NCBI RefSeq assembly: GCF_021654655.1
Contig: NZ_AP025225.1
Span: 186,001 to 250,000 of the forward strand
Length of the DNA: 64,000 nt
Direction of reading: 5' to 3'
From: Candidatus Hydrogenosomobacter endosymbioticus
GTDB taxonomy: Bacteria > Pseudomonadota > Alphaproteobacteria > Holosporales > GW7
This document shows positions 1 to 10,047 of this stretch, piece by piece; the first letter of the stretch is position 1, and every line of letters begins with the position of its first letter. A program made the position numbers and the translations under genes. Below the pieces are notes generated by a model. The model saw only the letters and a list, made by a program, of their open reading frames with translations. It did no database searches and was not told the origin of the DNA.

Positions 1-369
1 TTTTCGATTAATGAAGGTGAGACTGTTGTTATGGACGTTTTTATAAACGCTGTGCCTGGCAAATATAACTCTTATGAAGAAGCCTTCTCAAGTGTCGATG
101 AGCTGTTTCAAGGAGAGAAGACAGACTATTTTTTATGGCTTAAAAAACACTTTTCGCCCGCTGCACAGACATTAAGAGAAGCGATGGGGACCGCTTTCGA
201 AGCGATGATATCGCAAACTCCTCCAACTGATGAGAGTGCTGCCGCGATATGGCAACAAATACACACGCGCGCCAGAAGCAAAAATACTAATTTATGGGTT
301 GAAAAGGCAAAAAAGAATTTCGTAAAAAAACTTAAAAACGAAACAGAGTTATGGGCAGAGTATGAGTGA
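1..369 (+). CDS. hypothetical protein, 5' end outside window
   Basis: The reading frame is open from the first base of the window to the TGA at 367-369, so the gene may begin upstream. The first in-frame ATG is at 31 and would give 112 residues. The product is hydrophilic, with no visible signal peptide or membrane segment; its C-terminal third is rich in lysine and glutamate (WVEKAKKNFVKKLKNE). It converges on the D,D-carboxypeptidase gene 14 bases downstream. I do not recognise the family. The frame is probably real because it is open throughout and nothing competes on the other strand, but the start is unknown. Confidence 0.5.
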   Translation, partial: FSINEGETVVMDVFINAVPGKYNSYEEAFSSVDELFQGEKTDYFLWLKKHFSPAAQTLREAMGTAFEAMISQTPPTDESAAAIWQQIHTRARSKNTNLWVEKAKKNFVKKLKNETELWAEYE

Positions 370-383
370 ATCACGAAATGCTA

Positions 384-1439
384 TTATTGAGATATAGGCC
401 TTTTGAACGGATGTCTACGCGAAGATGCAGTTCTTTTCCTTATGAGCTTTTTGTTTAAATTTTTGATTTTAGCATGCGCTCTTTTCGATTTTCCTTTGTG
501 TTTAAATGGAGATATTGCGCAGAAATTTTCCGAGTTCTCTCGTTGTGCTGTCATGAATACTAATCCAGGCAAAATTCTTGGACTTTTATAAAACGTTTCG
601 ACGAATGTTTGAACGTGCTTATCTCTGATTTGCGAAGTTTTTCCTCCTATGACAACAACAACAACAGGAATTTTTCCTCGAAGTGTTACTGTCGCAAGGT
701 TGAAACCAGAAACAGCAATATATCCCGTTTTTCCAAACACCATTCCGGGAACCTTTCCAATAAGCTTATTAGTGTTTTTGAATATATTTTTTTTAAAGCA
801 AAACGTTTTCCTCCTGAAATATTCAGAATAACTAGAAAACCTTCTCCAAAGGTTCGACGCCAGCACTGCCATATCTCGTGCGCTAGTTTTTTGAGATGCA
901 TCTGGAAGGCCTGATGGATTTTTAAAAAAAGAGCAGGACATTCCAAGAGAAGCTGCTTTTGCATTCATCCTGTCAACAAATCGCTCAACAGATCCTGCAA
1001 GATTTTCTGCAATTACCACAGCTATGTCATTGGCCGATTTTACTGCTAGGCATGATATGCAGTCTCTGACACATATGAACTCTCCAACTTTGACTCCCGC
1101 CTTGGAAGGAGCTTGCGCGACCGCCCTGGCAGAAACCTTAAATTTCGTGAATAAAGAGACGTTGTTTCTTTGTATTTCTTCGAATAGAAGAATAAGAGTC
1201 ATCATTTTCGTAAGCGATGCAGGACAAACTCTGTCCCACCCATTCGCGCTACAAAAAATACGCTCTGACCTTGGATCCATTACAACTACGGCGAACCTTC
1301 TAGAAAACGATTCAGAACAGAAACATATCGCTAGTGATATGAAAAAGGTCCTATAGCTTGATAGTATGAGTTTTGCTGAGCGAAAGATGACTAATCTTGA
1401 ACTGGCAAGCGCCTTTATGTAACGCAAATCCATAAACAC
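384..1439 (-). CDS. D-alanyl-D-alanine carboxypeptidase (PBP5/DacF type)
   Basis: Penicillin-binding serine peptidase that removes the terminal D-Ala from peptidoglycan pentapeptides in the periplasm. All three active-site motifs are visible: SLTK at about 75-78 (nucleophile Ser75, general base Lys78), SAN at 135-137, and KTG at 237-239. A hydrophobic stretch at about 32-42 fits a signal peptide or anchor. After the catalytic domain the protein ends in a basic tail rich in Arg, Lys and Ser instead of a clear PBP5 C-terminal beta domain; at 351 residues it is short for PBP5 but normal for minimal alphaproteobacterial versions. Met1 or Met3 could be the start, and the N-terminus before the hydrophobic stretch is unusually long. 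It fits the other wall genes here (murA, murE, glmS, dapB, rlpA). Confidence 0.9.
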   Translation of the reverse strand: MFMDLRYIKALASSRLVIFRSAKLILSSYRTFFISLAICFCSESFSRRFAVVVMDPRSERIFCSANGWDRVCPASLTKMMTLILLFEEIQRNNVSLFTKFKVSARAVAQAPSKAGVKVGEFICVRDCISCLAVKSANDIAVVIAENLAGSVERFVDRMNAKAASLGMSCSFFKNPSGLPDASQKTSARDMAVLASNLWRRFSSYSEYFRRKTFCFKKNIFKNTNKLIGKVPGMVFGKTGYIAVSGFNLATVTLRGKIPVVVVVIGGKTSQIRDKHVQTFVETFYKSPRILPGLVFMTAQRENSENFCAISPFKHKGKSKRAHAKIKNLNKKLIRKRTASSRRHPFKRPISQ

Positions 1440-1703
1440 CGGGCGAAAATACTAGAAACTGCTGAACTATATCATATATTTTTAGGAAACTTAATTGAAA
1501 TATATCTGCCTTATGCCAGAGTCAACGAGAGAAGTTGCTGCTCGTCGTATTATAGACTTTAGCCTGTTTTTTGTTTTATATATTCAAAGCAAAATTCAAT
1601 TTTGTACTTTTGATAGATATAGTTCTTCTCATAGATTTTTATTGACAACAATTTTTTAATCAAAAATCACTATTATCATGCATAAGAATTTTTATAATTG
1701 TTG

Positions 1704-2093
1704 ATGTGGGTAAGGCATATGACTATTAATGGTGAGCATTTTTTGAGCGATGAAGAAATGGAAAAGTTTTACACTATTTTGCACAGCATGAGGGAAGAAG
1801 CCGAGCGTAAAATAGAAGTAACTTTGGATGAGATAAAAAATGAGTATTCTTATATGAAGAAAATCTATGATTTTTCAGCGGAAAAAATAACGCATGTCAG
1901 CCGCAGCGTGCTTCATCATGAGCAAGAATTACTTTATGAAATAAACTGCGCAATAGACAGGATAAAAGAGAACACATTCGGCTACTGCGAGGAGACAGGG
2001 GAGCCAATAGAGATTAAAAGGCTAGAAGCATACCCTATTGCACGGTTCAGCATAAAGGCTCAGGAAGACAGAGAGCGCATCTGCGGGGTGTAA
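1704..2093 (+). CDS. dksA: RNA polymerase-binding protein DksA
   Basis: DksA/TraR-family protein that binds in the RNA polymerase secondary channel and, with ppGpp where present, tunes stringent-type transcription. A long N-terminal helical hairpin (about residues 10-90, EKFYTILHSMREEAERKIE) is followed by the finger region GYCEETGEPIEIKRLEAYP. Only one cysteine of the usual four-cysteine zinc finger remains, which is normal for many alphaproteobacterial DksA proteins. ATG 1704 and ATG 1719 are both possible starts; the second has GGGTAAGG just upstream. A TATAAT at 1693-1698 and a TTGACA at 1642-1647 lie upstream, but their spacing is too long to be one standard promoter. Confidence 0.9.
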   Translation: MWVRHMTINGEHFLSDEEMEKFYTILHSMREEAERKIEVTLDEIKNEYSYMKKIYDFSAEKITHVSRSVLHHEQELLYEINCAIDRIKENTFGYCEETGEPIEIKRLEAYPIARFSIKAQEDRERICGV

Positions 2094-2278
2094 CTACAAA
2101 ACAGAGAGCGTGGGCTCCCCTCCCCTTCTGATTACAGGTGGAGTTCCAGAGCAAAAAGAGCAAACAAGCTCGACGATCTAGCTCTGTTCCTGCTTCCGTT
2201 ATCACAGAGCAACGTTTCAACCCAGACGTAACCAGACGCAGAATAGCCATTACTTTCGGAGTATAAGCGACGGTGATT

Positions 2279-3919
2279 CTATCGCTTCTTCGAGTTATGT
2301 CTAAGAAATGCTGGTATTGAAAGCTCGCTATGCTGATGGCCGCTTGCCTCAGGCCTTCCTCGAGTAATGCTCGCTAGAGGAGAAGCCGAGTCTTTGAATA
2401 TATTGCTCTCTCCGCCAGGAATACCTACAGATTGTGATTTCTCACTTCGGTCTGTTGAAAGCGCGCCAGCAACATGGTTTTCGTGGGCTAAAGAGTCCGA
2501 AGAAGGCTCAAACAAAGACCGTTGATCATGCGAAAAAGCATCTTTTTTACCTGTCGAACCTGATATAGAAGAAATTCTTTTCTTAAAAAAGTGTCCCCTC
2601 CCCATGCTAGCAAGCCTGTTCATGAACGAAGGTTTTTTTGGAGATCCGCCTATAAGGCTGTCGTACTCTCTAGCGTCTTGGCGATCATGCGTTCTGCTGT
2701 CGTCTCCGAATTCAACGTCATCTTCTTGAAGCGAAAACTGTGAGGAGAAAGGCTGGTCTTCGAACGAAAAATTGCCGTGTCTACTTCCAACTTGGTCATA
2801 GTTTTTGTCATATTCAAACTCAGAATCGAGCGCAGCAGAGTCTACTCCTGAAGATTCTTTTTGATCATAACTGACAGTCTGTCCAGCTCCTGTCAAAGAG
2901 CTTTTCGCGTTAGCAAAATAAGCTTCCTCGTTCTTTTTTGAACTTTTTGCAACCACGGAAACGCGAATCGATCCCTGGAGGCTGTCGTCGAAAGTGGCTC
3001 CAAATATAATGTTTGCATCTACGCCTAGTTCTTGTTTTACATACCCTGCAGCCTCATCTACGTCATAAAGAGTTAGGTCTGGTCCTCCAGTTATGTTTAC
3101 AAGCACAGACGCCCCTTCAAGAGATGTCGGTTCTATCAATGGACATGCTATAGCCATCTTAGCGGCGTTAACAGCCCTATCATCGCCTGAAGCCTCTCCA
3201 GTTCCCATCATCGCGCTTCCGCCAAGAAGCTCAGGGTCCGGGCTGCGCATAACAGAGCATATGTCTGCAAAATCAAGATTCACTAACCCAGGCTTTATCA
3301 TCAAATCTGTGAATGTGCGCACAGCAGAGTACAGCACCTCGTCTGCCATTTCGAACGCTCGCGCAAACGTCGTCGAGTCATTAGCAAGTCTAAACAAATT
3401 TTGATTAGGAATTATCAAAAGAGTGTCCACAGACCCTTTCATTTTCTCTATACCGGTCTCAGCTGCAGTCATTCGCTGTTGCCCCTCGAAATAAAATGGT
3501 TTTGTGACTACCCCAACTGTCAATATCCCGTGTTTTCTAGCTGCTGACGCTATGACCGGGGCGCCCCCAGTTCCAGTTCCGCCTCCCATGCCAGCAGTCA
3601 CGAAGAGCATATGAACTCCTTCTATTTGCTTCATTACGTCTTCGATACTTTCTTCTGCAGCCAACCTCCCAACATCAGGAGACGACCCTGCTCCCAGCCC
3701 TTTTGTCACACCAAAGCCAAGCTTTATCCGCTTTTCTTTCTGGCACAATGACTGTTGTAGCGCCTGAGCATCAGTGTTGCAAACAATGAAATCAACCCCT
3801 TCGAGGTTAAGCCTGAGCATATTATCCACAGCATTGCCTCCAGCGCCACCAACACCTATGACAGCTATATTAGGCCCCACAGACTCAGCCGTGATTTGAT
3901 TCAAAGAACCGCCAACCAT
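2279..3919 (-). CDS. ftsZ: cell division GTPase FtsZ
   Basis: Tubulin homologue that polymerises into the Z ring at midcell. The start chosen is the internal ATG giving MVGGSLNQ; the frame is open 16 codons further upstream, but those residues are not FtsZ-like. The nucleotide-binding signature [10 protein letters not shown] sits at about residue 112, the synergy-loop motif NLDFAD at about 214, and the globular core is complete. A disordered linker of about 190 residues, rich in Ser, Asp and Glu, follows. The last residues, [13 protein letters not shown], are the conserved C-terminal peptide that binds FtsA and other partners. The gene lies four bases after ftsA if the upstream start is used, about 50 bases with the chosen start, so the pair is almost certainly one transcript. 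Confidence 0.97.
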   Translation of the reverse strand: MVGGSLNQITAESVGPNIAVIGVGGAGGNAVDNMLRLNLEGVDFIVCNTDAQALQQSLCQKEKRIKLGFGVTKGLGAGSSPDVGRLAAEESIEDVMKQIEGVHMLFVTAGMGGGTGTGGAPVIASAARKHGILTVGVVTKPFYFEGQQRMTAAETGIEKMKGSVDTLLIIPNQNLFRLANDSTTFARAFEMADEVLYSAVRTFTDLMIKPGLVNLDFADICSVMRSPDPELLGGSAMMGTGEASGDDRAVNAAKMAIACPLIEPTSLEGASVLVNITGGPDLTLYDVDEAAGYVKQELGVDANIIFGATFDDSLQGSIRVSVVAKSSKKNEEAYFANAKSSLTGAGQTVSYDQKESSGVDSAALDSEFEYDKNYDQVGSRHGNFSFEDQPFSSQFSLQEDDVEFGDDSRTHDRQDAREYDSLIGGSPKKPSFMNRLASMGRGHFFKKRISSISGSTGKKDAFSHDQRSLFEPSSDSLAHENHVAGALSTDRSEKSQSVGIPGGESNIFKDSASPLASITRGRPEASGHQHSELSIPAFLRHNSKKR

Positions 3920-3971
3920 ACACACATCTCCAAACAAACAAAACAGAACGGCATACATACCATACATGATA

Positions 3972-5246
3972 TCATAAATTTCTTTTTAACAAAGAAGAAA
4001 GAGATGAGAAAGGATTTTTAGAGGTATGTACTCCCATGTATGTTTTTTGAAAAGACGGAGATTTTGCATACATAAGAGCGCCAGCAATTGCAGAAAATTC
4101 ACCTCCAAGAGAAGGAGCATCCTCTATGTATAGCGGTTTTGCTATGCGAACCGGACTTTCTAGTATACGAATAGCCTGCTCTCTTATTCCTGGAAGCCGA
4201 CTTGTTCCTCCTGTTAGCGCTATTCTGCTAGCTGCAAACCTGCAAATTGATGAGGCTTTTTCTAGTTGCGCCTTGGAATACGATAAAATTTCGTGTGTTC
4301 TGGCTTGTATTACGTTTATCAAAAATGAACGAGAAACGGTTGAGGTTTGGTCATCAGAATCTCCTAGCGTTTCAACAGAAAGGACTTCTTTATGGTCGTC
4401 TTGTGAGGGGATTGCAGCTCCATAAAGAATTTTTAGCCTTTCTGCGTGAGCGATAGAAGTGTCAAGGCCGCGAGCTATGTCCTGAGTTATATGAGAGCCA
4501 CCTATAGGCACAAATCCGCAAAATACTATGTTTTTTTCAAAGAAAGAAGTTACAGTGGTGCTTGAATGTCCAATATCTATCACAGTTATCCCAAGGTCTT
4601 GTTCGTCGTTTACTGTGCACGCTAGACCAGCGCAATACCCAGACGCAGCAACGTCTTTTATGCTTATATGACGTCTGTTGAAGCAAGCGTATACGCTGCT
4701 TAACATCTGAAGAGAACAATGAACCGTATGTATATTTCCGTATAACGTATTACCTATCATTCCAACAGGATTCTTTACATTTCTCTGATCATCAACAGAG
4801 AATTCTGTAGCCAAAACATGCAAAGTTGAGTGGTTTTTTGCTTGTGACATTGCTTGTTCTATAATTTTTGATACATCGCCTGTTTTCACTATCCCGTCTT
4901 GTATTTTCGATCTAACGGAGGAGTACCTTGAGGCTATATCGCAAAAATTAATCGATAGAACTACTTCGTGAATTCTTGTTTTTGCGGCAGATTCTGCTGA
5001 ATCCACTGCCAACGCTATGTCAGCTTCCATAGATGGGATGTCTACTATACGTCCGCAACTGAATCCTCTTGATAAAGATCGTCCAGAGCCAAAAATACGA
5101 AACTTGTCGTCTATATTTGCGATCCAACAGCAAACTTTGCTGCTTCCTATATCGACTGCTGCAACGGTGTGACGCCTAATACTAGAAAATCCAGGTAAAT
5201 ATTTGCTTTTCACTACTTTTATAATCCGATTACAACGACAAACCAC
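3972..5246 (-). CDS. ftsA: cell division protein FtsA
   Basis: Actin-like ATPase that tethers FtsZ filaments to the inner membrane. The N-terminal phosphate-1 motif is [15 protein letters not shown], a second nucleotide motif reads [14 protein letters not shown] in the middle, and the adenosine motif is [12 protein letters not shown] near the C-terminus. The end, [14 protein letters not shown], is a plausible amphipathic membrane-targeting helix. At 424 residues the length is normal. About 25 residues precede the first conserved strand, so a later start is possible. ftsZ follows immediately on the same strand. The usual upstream dcw genes (ftsQ, ddl, murB, murC) are not present; the next element upstream is rnpB. 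Confidence 0.96.
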   Translation of the reverse strand: MVCRCNRIIKVVKSKYLPGFSSIRRHTVAAVDIGSSKVCCWIANIDDKFRIFGSGRSLSRGFSCGRIVDIPSMEADIALAVDSAESAAKTRIHEVVLSINFCDIASRYSSVRSKIQDGIVKTGDVSKIIEQAMSQAKNHSTLHVLATEFSVDDQRNVKNPVGMIGNTLYGNIHTVHCSLQMLSSVYACFNRRHISIKDVAASGYCAGLACTVNDEQDLGITVIDIGHSSTTVTSFFEKNIVFCGFVPIGGSHITQDIARGLDTSIAHAERLKILYGAAIPSQDDHKEVLSVETLGDSDDQTSTVSRSFLINVIQARTHEILSYSKAQLEKASSICRFAASRIALTGGTSRLPGIREQAIRILESPVRIAKPLYIEDAPSLGGEFSAIAGALMYAKSPSFQKTYMGVHTSKNPFSSLSSLLKRNL

Positions 5247-5471
5247 AACATCAGAGGATTATAGCAGGTGCAATAGTTAATTGAAAATGAGTTTATAGGA
5301 CTGCAAAAATTCGAATGGATCCAGAGCAGGCTATTTTGTTATAAATACGTAGAAAGTTTTGTCTATGAATTTTATAGAAATCAGTTTTTAGTTGTAACCG
5401 GTGCGATTGACGTCATTTTAGTCTTTGATTGGACTATGGGGGCAATTCAACCTGGAATAGACAAATACACT

Positions 5472-5838
5472 GAGTAGGGTGGCTATAAGCCGGGTTCTGT
5501 AATCTGCGACCATTCCTCTAGCGAACTAGTTACCTAATACGTCAAGCGGCCTACCCGAATAAAAAGACGTGAAAGCTACGCCTCGCGCAAGTGCACGATT
5601 TATCCATATTTGGCCTTGCTCTCGATGGGGTTTGCCGTGCCAGTGATGTTACCACCACTGCGGTGCGCTCTTACCGCACCATTTCACCCTTACCGCGCTA
5701 TGCACGGCGGTATATTTTCTGTGGCACTTTCCCTCGGGTTTCCCCGGCCGGGCATTACCCGACATCGCGCTTCCATAAAGCCCGGACTTTCCTCCCTTTG
5801 AATATTGATTCAAACGGCGGCCGCACGCCACCCAGCTC
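5472..5838 (-). ncRNA. rnpB: RNase P RNA, class A
   Basis: Catalytic RNA of RNase P, which matures tRNA 5' ends. On the minus strand the universally conserved blocks appear in order: GAGGAAAGTCCGGGCT near the 5' end, GGGGAAACCC, GGTAAGGGTGAAA, GGTGCGGTAAGAGCGCACC, GAGCAAGGCCAAATA, then GGGTAGGCCGCTTGA and AGAACCCGGCTTATAG near the 3' end. The ends are set by P1: GGGTGGC at 5828-5834 pairs with GCCACCC read from 5478-5484, with further partly matched pairs outside. About 367 nt, the normal size. Its protein partner rnpA is not in the window. Confidence 0.97.
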
Positions 5839-5843
5839 ACGAT

Positions 5844-5870
5844 GGTATACAAAATAATTGATAAGTTCAA
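5844..5870 (-). promoter_or_regulatory. candidate rnpB promoter
   Basis: On the minus strand TTGAAC (5865-5870) is followed by a 15-base spacer and TATACC (5844-5849), placing transcription start about 6 bases on, at the predicted 5' end of rnpB near 5838. The spacer is shorter than the usual 17 bases, so this is a candidate only. Confidence 0.4.
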
Positions 5871-5973
5871 TATGAATATGATAGGTCAGGATAGCAGAGA
5901 CTTTTTGCAGATGATATAATTCCTTCTATACTCTGAAAACAGTGGCTGTGCCTTTACGGCAATATTAACCCAA

Positions 5974-6426
5974 ATGATAGAAATTTTTACTGATGGAGCT
6001 TGTTCCGGAAATCCAGGGCCAGGCGGATGGGCTGGTCTGATAAGGGTTCCTGGTTGCGAAGATTTTCATGTGAGCGGAGGAGACAGCCACACCACCAACA
6101 ATCGCATGGAAATGAAAGCTGCTATAAATTCTATCAAATTTGTTATTGAGCGCGAAAAACTTTGTATCGACAGCGAAGTAATTTTGTATTCGGACAGCAA
6201 ATATGTGATAGATGGTATAACGAGCTGGATACTAAACTGGCGCAAAAATGGATGGAGAACATCGTCTGGCAAACCTGTTGAGAATAAAGATTTATGGGAA
6301 GAGCTCCACTCTGTTTGTTGCAAACTAAAGGTTCGGTGGGTATGGGTTAAGGGGCACAGCAATCACTCAGAGAATGAAATAGTGAATGCTGCTGCGCAAA
6401 AAATAGCTTCTTCTGGAGGGAAATGA
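5974..6426 (+). CDS. rnhA: ribonuclease HI
   Basis: Cleaves the RNA strand of RNA-DNA hybrids, for example R-loops and Okazaki primers. The first three acidic catalytic residues are present: Asp7 (FTDGACSGNPGPGG), Glu46 (NNRMEMKA) and Asp74 (YSDSKYV). The basic substrate-handling segment around W85-W108 and the VKGHSNHSENE loop are also intact. The fourth catalytic position, Asp134 in the E. coli enzyme (ENERCD), is Asn138 here (ENEIVN). An Asn at this site is known from E. coli mutagenesis to keep substantial activity, so the protein is probably functional. The start at 5974 places the first strand at residue 2, as expected. Length, 150 residues, is normal. Confidence 0.94.
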   Translation: MIEIFTDGACSGNPGPGGWAGLIRVPGCEDFHVSGGDSHTTNNRMEMKAAINSIKFVIEREKLCIDSEVILYSDSKYVIDGITSWILNWRKNGWRTSSGKPVENKDLWEELHSVCCKLKVRWVWVKGHSNHSENEIVNAAAQKIASSGGK

Positions 6427-6638
6427 TTGGTTTCTAATTCTATTACGTGCACAAGAATTAGGAGATTGCGTCGATGCTATTGGCTTTGCGGAATAAATGG
6501 TAAAGAATAACATAGTTGGAGATAACCCTTGTATTGTTTTATGTTTGAATTTTGCCGTGTGCAAATGTGTGTATTTTCTTCGATACATTTTTGTCGGGCT
6601 AGAAAGCCGAAGGCAGGCAACCTGATGGATATGGCAGT

Positions 6639-7316
6639 ATGATAGCGTTTCTTACAGGGATCGTCGCTTATGTTAGAGAAGATTGCGTGATACTTAATGT
6701 TGGAGGTGTAGGTTATAAGGTTTTCTTAAATGAGCGCGACTTGGGGTATGTCGCAGAAATATGTGCTGGAACCCCTTCGGTTCAGCTTAATCTCTTCATA
6801 GAAAGCGTTGCACGTGAAGAAGGGACGGTGCTTGTTGGATTTATTAATGATGATGAGCAGGAGTGGTTTCGCTATCTGACTCAGGTATCTGGTGTTGGCG
6901 TACGTATGGCGCTTAGTGTTATTTCAAAGTTTTGCGTCACAGTTCTATGCGATGCTATCATTCGCGAGAAAAAAACTATACTGCAGAAAGCAGACGGTAT
7001 AGGATCAAGGCTCGCTGCAAGAATAATCGTAGACCTTAAAGATAGAGCAGAAAAATGGATGTCTTCTCGAGGGCTAGAGTCGGGCCAGCATAGTATGGAT
7101 GGCACTATTGAACAATGCAACGTTCAAACCGGAGATAGTGTATATCTTGATTCTCTCTGCATTATAGAGCAGGAGGCTAACCAAGCCCTCAAGTCATTAG
7201 GTTATTCACAAAAAGACATAGATTCTGTGATTGCTAGGATTAAAGAGGCTGGCGATGAATATCGTTCAACTGAAGAGTTGGTTATTTTGTGTCTGAAATA
7301 TGTGGGAGCAGCGTGA
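6639..7316 (+). CDS. ruvA: Holliday junction DNA helicase subunit RuvA
   Basis: Tetrameric Holliday-junction-binding protein that loads RuvB for branch migration. It begins MIAFLTGIVAYVRED, the standard RuvA OB-fold start (domain I, about 1-70). Two helix-hairpin-helix motifs follow in domain II: VSGVGVRMALSVIS at about 89-102 and ADGIGSRLAARIIVDLKDR at about 117-135. The C-terminal RuvB-contact domain is at about 175-225 (ALKSLGYSQKDID). ruvB lies 88 bases downstream on the same strand, so the two are probably cotranscribed. ruvC, often adjacent, is not in this window. Confidence 0.96.
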   Translation: MIAFLTGIVAYVREDCVILNVGGVGYKVFLNERDLGYVAEICAGTPSVQLNLFIESVAREEGTVLVGFINDDEQEWFRYLTQVSGVGVRMALSVISKFCVTVLCDAIIREKKTILQKADGIGSRLAARIIVDLKDRAEKWMSSRGLESGQHSMDGTIEQCNVQTGDSVYLDSLCIIEQEANQALKSLGYSQKDIDSVIARIKEAGDEYRSTEELVILCLKYVGAA

Positions 7317-7404
7317 TCTCTGCACATTTCTATCGTTGGGTGTTTTTTTAAATCGAATATCCTGGGATAATTGTTTTGGTGTAAGAATGTATGTTGGTTA
7401 GGCG

Positions 7405-8406
7405 ATGATAGACGGCAGAATTAGGATAATGAATCCTTCTTCAGATGAATTTATGGATGAGGAGCAAATTGATCGCGCCCTCAGACCAACTACTCTTGCA
7501 GCATTCATAGGACAAGAGTCGATTTCTCGTAATCTTAAGGTTTTTGTTGATGCTGCTAGGGCGAGAAAAGAAGCTTTGGATCACGTTCTTTTATCTGGTC
7601 CACCAGGCCTTGGAAAAACTACGCTCGCTCATATTGTAGCTAATGAGCTTGGTTCTGGGCTAAAAATGGCGTCTGGGCCCGCTATATCCAAAGCTGGAGA
7701 GGTTGCTGCGATACTCACAAACCTTGAGCCTCGCGATGTTTTATTTATAGACGAAATTCATAGATTAAGCATAGCGTGCGAAGAGATTTTATATTCTGCG
7801 ATGGAAGATTGTAAAATATCACTAATAGTTGGTGAGGGTCCCCACGCGCGTTCTGTTAGCTTGTCTCTTCCTGCGTTTACTCTTGTTGGAGCTACAACTA
7901 GGTCTGGACTCCTTTCTTCTCCTCTCCGAGACAGGTTTGGCGTTTTGTTTTCTTTAGAATTTTACTCTTCCGGTGAGCTGTCCGTGATTTTGCGCGCAGC
8001 AGCTGCTAAATTGAAGACAGCGATATCAGACGAAGCTTCGTGCGAAATAGCGAAAAGAAGCAGAGGAACCCCAAGAATAGCAATAAGACTTCTTCGCAGA
8101 GTAAGAGATTTTGCCGAGGTATTTGGAGACAAAAGCATCTCTCTTGTATCGGCGAAAAAAGCTCTTTCAAGCCTTGGTATTTCGGAGCATGGGCTCGATT
8201 CTCTTGATCAAAAATACTTGTCGCTTATAAAAGACACTTTTAATGGAGGACCAGTTGGAATAGAAACACTTTCTTCCGCTATTGGAGAAACAAAAGATAC
8301 GCTTGAAGATATAACCGAGCCATACCTTATGCAATCTGGATTCATTATGAGAACTCCGCGCGGCAGAGTTCTGACGGAATTCGGTAGAGACCTTCTTGAC
8401 AGATAG
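7405..8406 (+). CDS. ruvB: Holliday junction DNA helicase subunit RuvB
   Basis: AAA+ motor that drives branch migration together with RuvA. Walker A is GPPGLGKT at 65-72, Walker B is LFIDEIH at about 113-119, sensor 1 is [10 protein letters not shown], and the arginine-finger region is SSPLRDRFG. The C-terminal winged-helix domain ends in [13 protein letters not shown], typical of RuvB. ATG 7405 is the first start; a second ATG at 7429 (MNPSSDEF) has TTAGGATA directly upstream and would also give a normal N-terminus. Full-length at 333 residues. hisS converges from the other side. Confidence 0.97.
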   Translation: MIDGRIRIMNPSSDEFMDEEQIDRALRPTTLAAFIGQESISRNLKVFVDAARARKEALDHVLLSGPPGLGKTTLAHIVANELGSGLKMASGPAISKAGEVAAILTNLEPRDVLFIDEIHRLSIACEEILYSAMEDCKISLIVGEGPHARSVSLSLPAFTLVGATTRSGLLSSPLRDRFGVLFSLEFYSSGELSVILRAAAAKLKTAISDEASCEIAKRSRGTPRIAIRLLRRVRDFAEVFGDKSISLVSAKKALSSLGISEHGLDSLDQKYLSLIKDTFNGGPVGIETLSSAIGETKDTLEDITEPYLMQSGFIMRTPRGRVLTEFGRDLLDR

Positions 8407-8512
8407 CGCGCTAGTTCATAGCGAACTAATAGGACTATATAAACTGTGCCAGACGGAAACTTCTACTAAGCTCCTTACGTTGCCAACACAGCAATTGCTT
8501 CAGAAAGACTCT

Positions 8513-8536
8513 GTATAATAGACCGTTTTATTATAC
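8513..8536. terminator. inverted repeat between convergent ruvB and hisS
   Basis: GTATAATA (8513-8520) and TATTATAC (8529-8536) form a perfect 8-bp, AT-only stem around an 8-nt loop, just beyond the stop codon of hisS. The position suits a shared terminator, but the stem is weak and lacks a clear T-run on either strand. Confidence 0.3.
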
Positions 8537-8542
8537 ATTGAT

Positions 8543-9991
8543 TTATTGTGCATTAATAATAGAAATAGCTTCGTCCTGAGACACGAAATATTGCCTTTGA
8601 TTTTTCATGTCACGAAGGGTAACAAAATTTTCTTCAAACTCTCGCTGTCCTATGATAGAGACGAACGGAATATTAGCTCTGTCCGCATATCGTATTTTTG
8701 CTTTTAGCCCCTTATCTCCTAAATACAACTCTGTGTTTATCCCTGCTGTACGCATCCTATTCGCAAAATCAGAACAATATGAAAAATATCGCTGGTCTTG
8801 AATTACAACAAGAAGCCTAGAGGTTGAAGAACTGCTTGAGTCAATAATCCCGCGCTCTATAAGTGCAGTTGCAAGCCTGGTAAGCCCTATAGACATTCCA
8901 ACGCCTGGGAAATTTTTACTTGACAACGTATGAGCAAGATTGTCGTATCTTCCACCGCCAGATATGCTTCCAAGCTCTGGAAACGATGGAAGCACTATTT
9001 CGTATATCGTTCCCGTATAGTAGTCAAGTCCGCGCGCAAGAGATGGATCTATAATGATGCTATTTTCGTCAAGCCCCATTGATATTGAAGAATCAACAAC
9101 AGTGCGCAATTCAGAAACGCCGTTGTCGAACGAATGCTTTCGGAGCATATCTGTAAATTGCTGCTTTTCAAAAAAATCAAACCATTCTTTTTTGCTTTTT
9201 TTCGAAAAGAACCACATCAAAAGTTCATTTTCATTGAATTCGTCGCCAATTATATATTGTAATTCTGCTAGGATTTGTTCTACAGCAATCTTCCCTTTTT
9301 TATCTATTGCTCGTATCGCTTGATAAATACTTTCGCTGATAGTTTGCGACTTATACAGTAGCGACTCGAAAAATGTCATCAAAATCTTGCGGTTGTTCAC
9401 CTTAACATGAAAATCGCAAACCCCAATCGCTTTCAAAGCCTTGCATATAACAGTAAGAACCTCAGCATCGAACATCAGCGATAGAGATCCATCACCAACA
9501 ACGTCTATATCGCACTGATAGAATTGTCTATATCTTCCAGACTGCGGACGCTCTCCTCTCCAAACTGGTGCGATATGGTATCTTCTATATGGAAACGACA
9601 ATTGTCCATAGTGCTGAGAGACATATCTTGCTAGCGGTACTGTAAGATCGAACCTCAGCCCAAGCTCTCCATCTTTATCTTCTCCTCGAGCTCTGTGCAA
9701 AGCATATATTTCGTTAGAGTCGCACCCTTTTGCTAAAAGGGTATCGAGGCGCTCAACCGCAGGCGTGTCAATCGGACAAAACCCATTGCTCTCGAACACT
9801 TCAACAATAGTTCTTTTACATTTTTCGAACGCTATCTGCTGCGCCGGAAGAAACTCTGGAAATCCTGATATACGGGATATAGAAATCTCTAATCTCCATG
9901 ACCAATGGCAAAATCTACGTAAGTCTACTATTTGAACGGAGCAAAGCCAATAGCAGAATGTTTTTATCGAATTGAAAGAGCGTAAAAACAT
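8543..9991 (-). CDS. hisS: histidine--tRNA ligase
   Basis: Class II aminoacyl-tRNA synthetase charging tRNA-His. Motif 2 reads FPYRRYHIAPVWRGERPQ and the histidine-specific motif is ARGLDYYTGTIYEI; the C-terminal anticodon-binding domain (from about residue 390, LLVVIQDQRYFSY) is present. The conserved protein begins at ISGFPEFLPAQQIAF, residue 42 of the listed frame. The odd point is the start: between ATG 9991 and that conserved block there is no in-frame ATG, GTG or TTG I can find, so either a 41-residue extension is translated or a non-standard start is used. An ATG at 9899 is out of frame. A TATA-like element sits just upstream of 9991. Confidence 0.93.
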   Translation of the reverse strand: MFLRSFNSIKTFCYWLCSVQIVDLRRFCHWSWRLEISISRISGFPEFLPAQQIAFEKCKRTIVEVFESNGFCPIDTPAVERLDTLLAKGCDSNEIYALHRARGEDKDGELGLRFDLTVPLARYVSQHYGQLSFPYRRYHIAPVWRGERPQSGRYRQFYQCDIDVVGDGSLSLMFDAEVLTVICKALKAIGVCDFHVKVNNRKILMTFFESLLYKSQTISESIYQAIRAIDKKGKIAVEQILAELQYIIGDEFNENELLMWFFSKKSKKEWFDFFEKQQFTDMLRKHSFDNGVSELRTVVDSSISMGLDENSIIIDPSLARGLDYYTGTIYEIVLPSFPELGSISGGGRYDNLAHTLSSKNFPGVGMSIGLTRLATALIERGIIDSSSSSTSRLLVVIQDQRYFSYCSDFANRMRTAGINTELYLGDKGLKAKIRYADRANIPFVSIIGQREFEENFVTLRDMKNQRQYFVSQDEAISIINAQ

Positions 9992-10047
9992 TTTTTATAC
10001 TTACTGTATAAAATAAATATAATGTGAATATATTTTTGGTAAAATTC

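Noticed and set aside
2047-2250. Short leftward frame overlapping the end of dksA
   Set aside because: No ribosome-binding site, no family content, overlaps a firm gene.
5591-5870. Protein-coding frames across 5.6-5.9 kb
   Set aside because: The sequence is RNase P RNA on the minus strand; conserved RNA blocks explain it fully.
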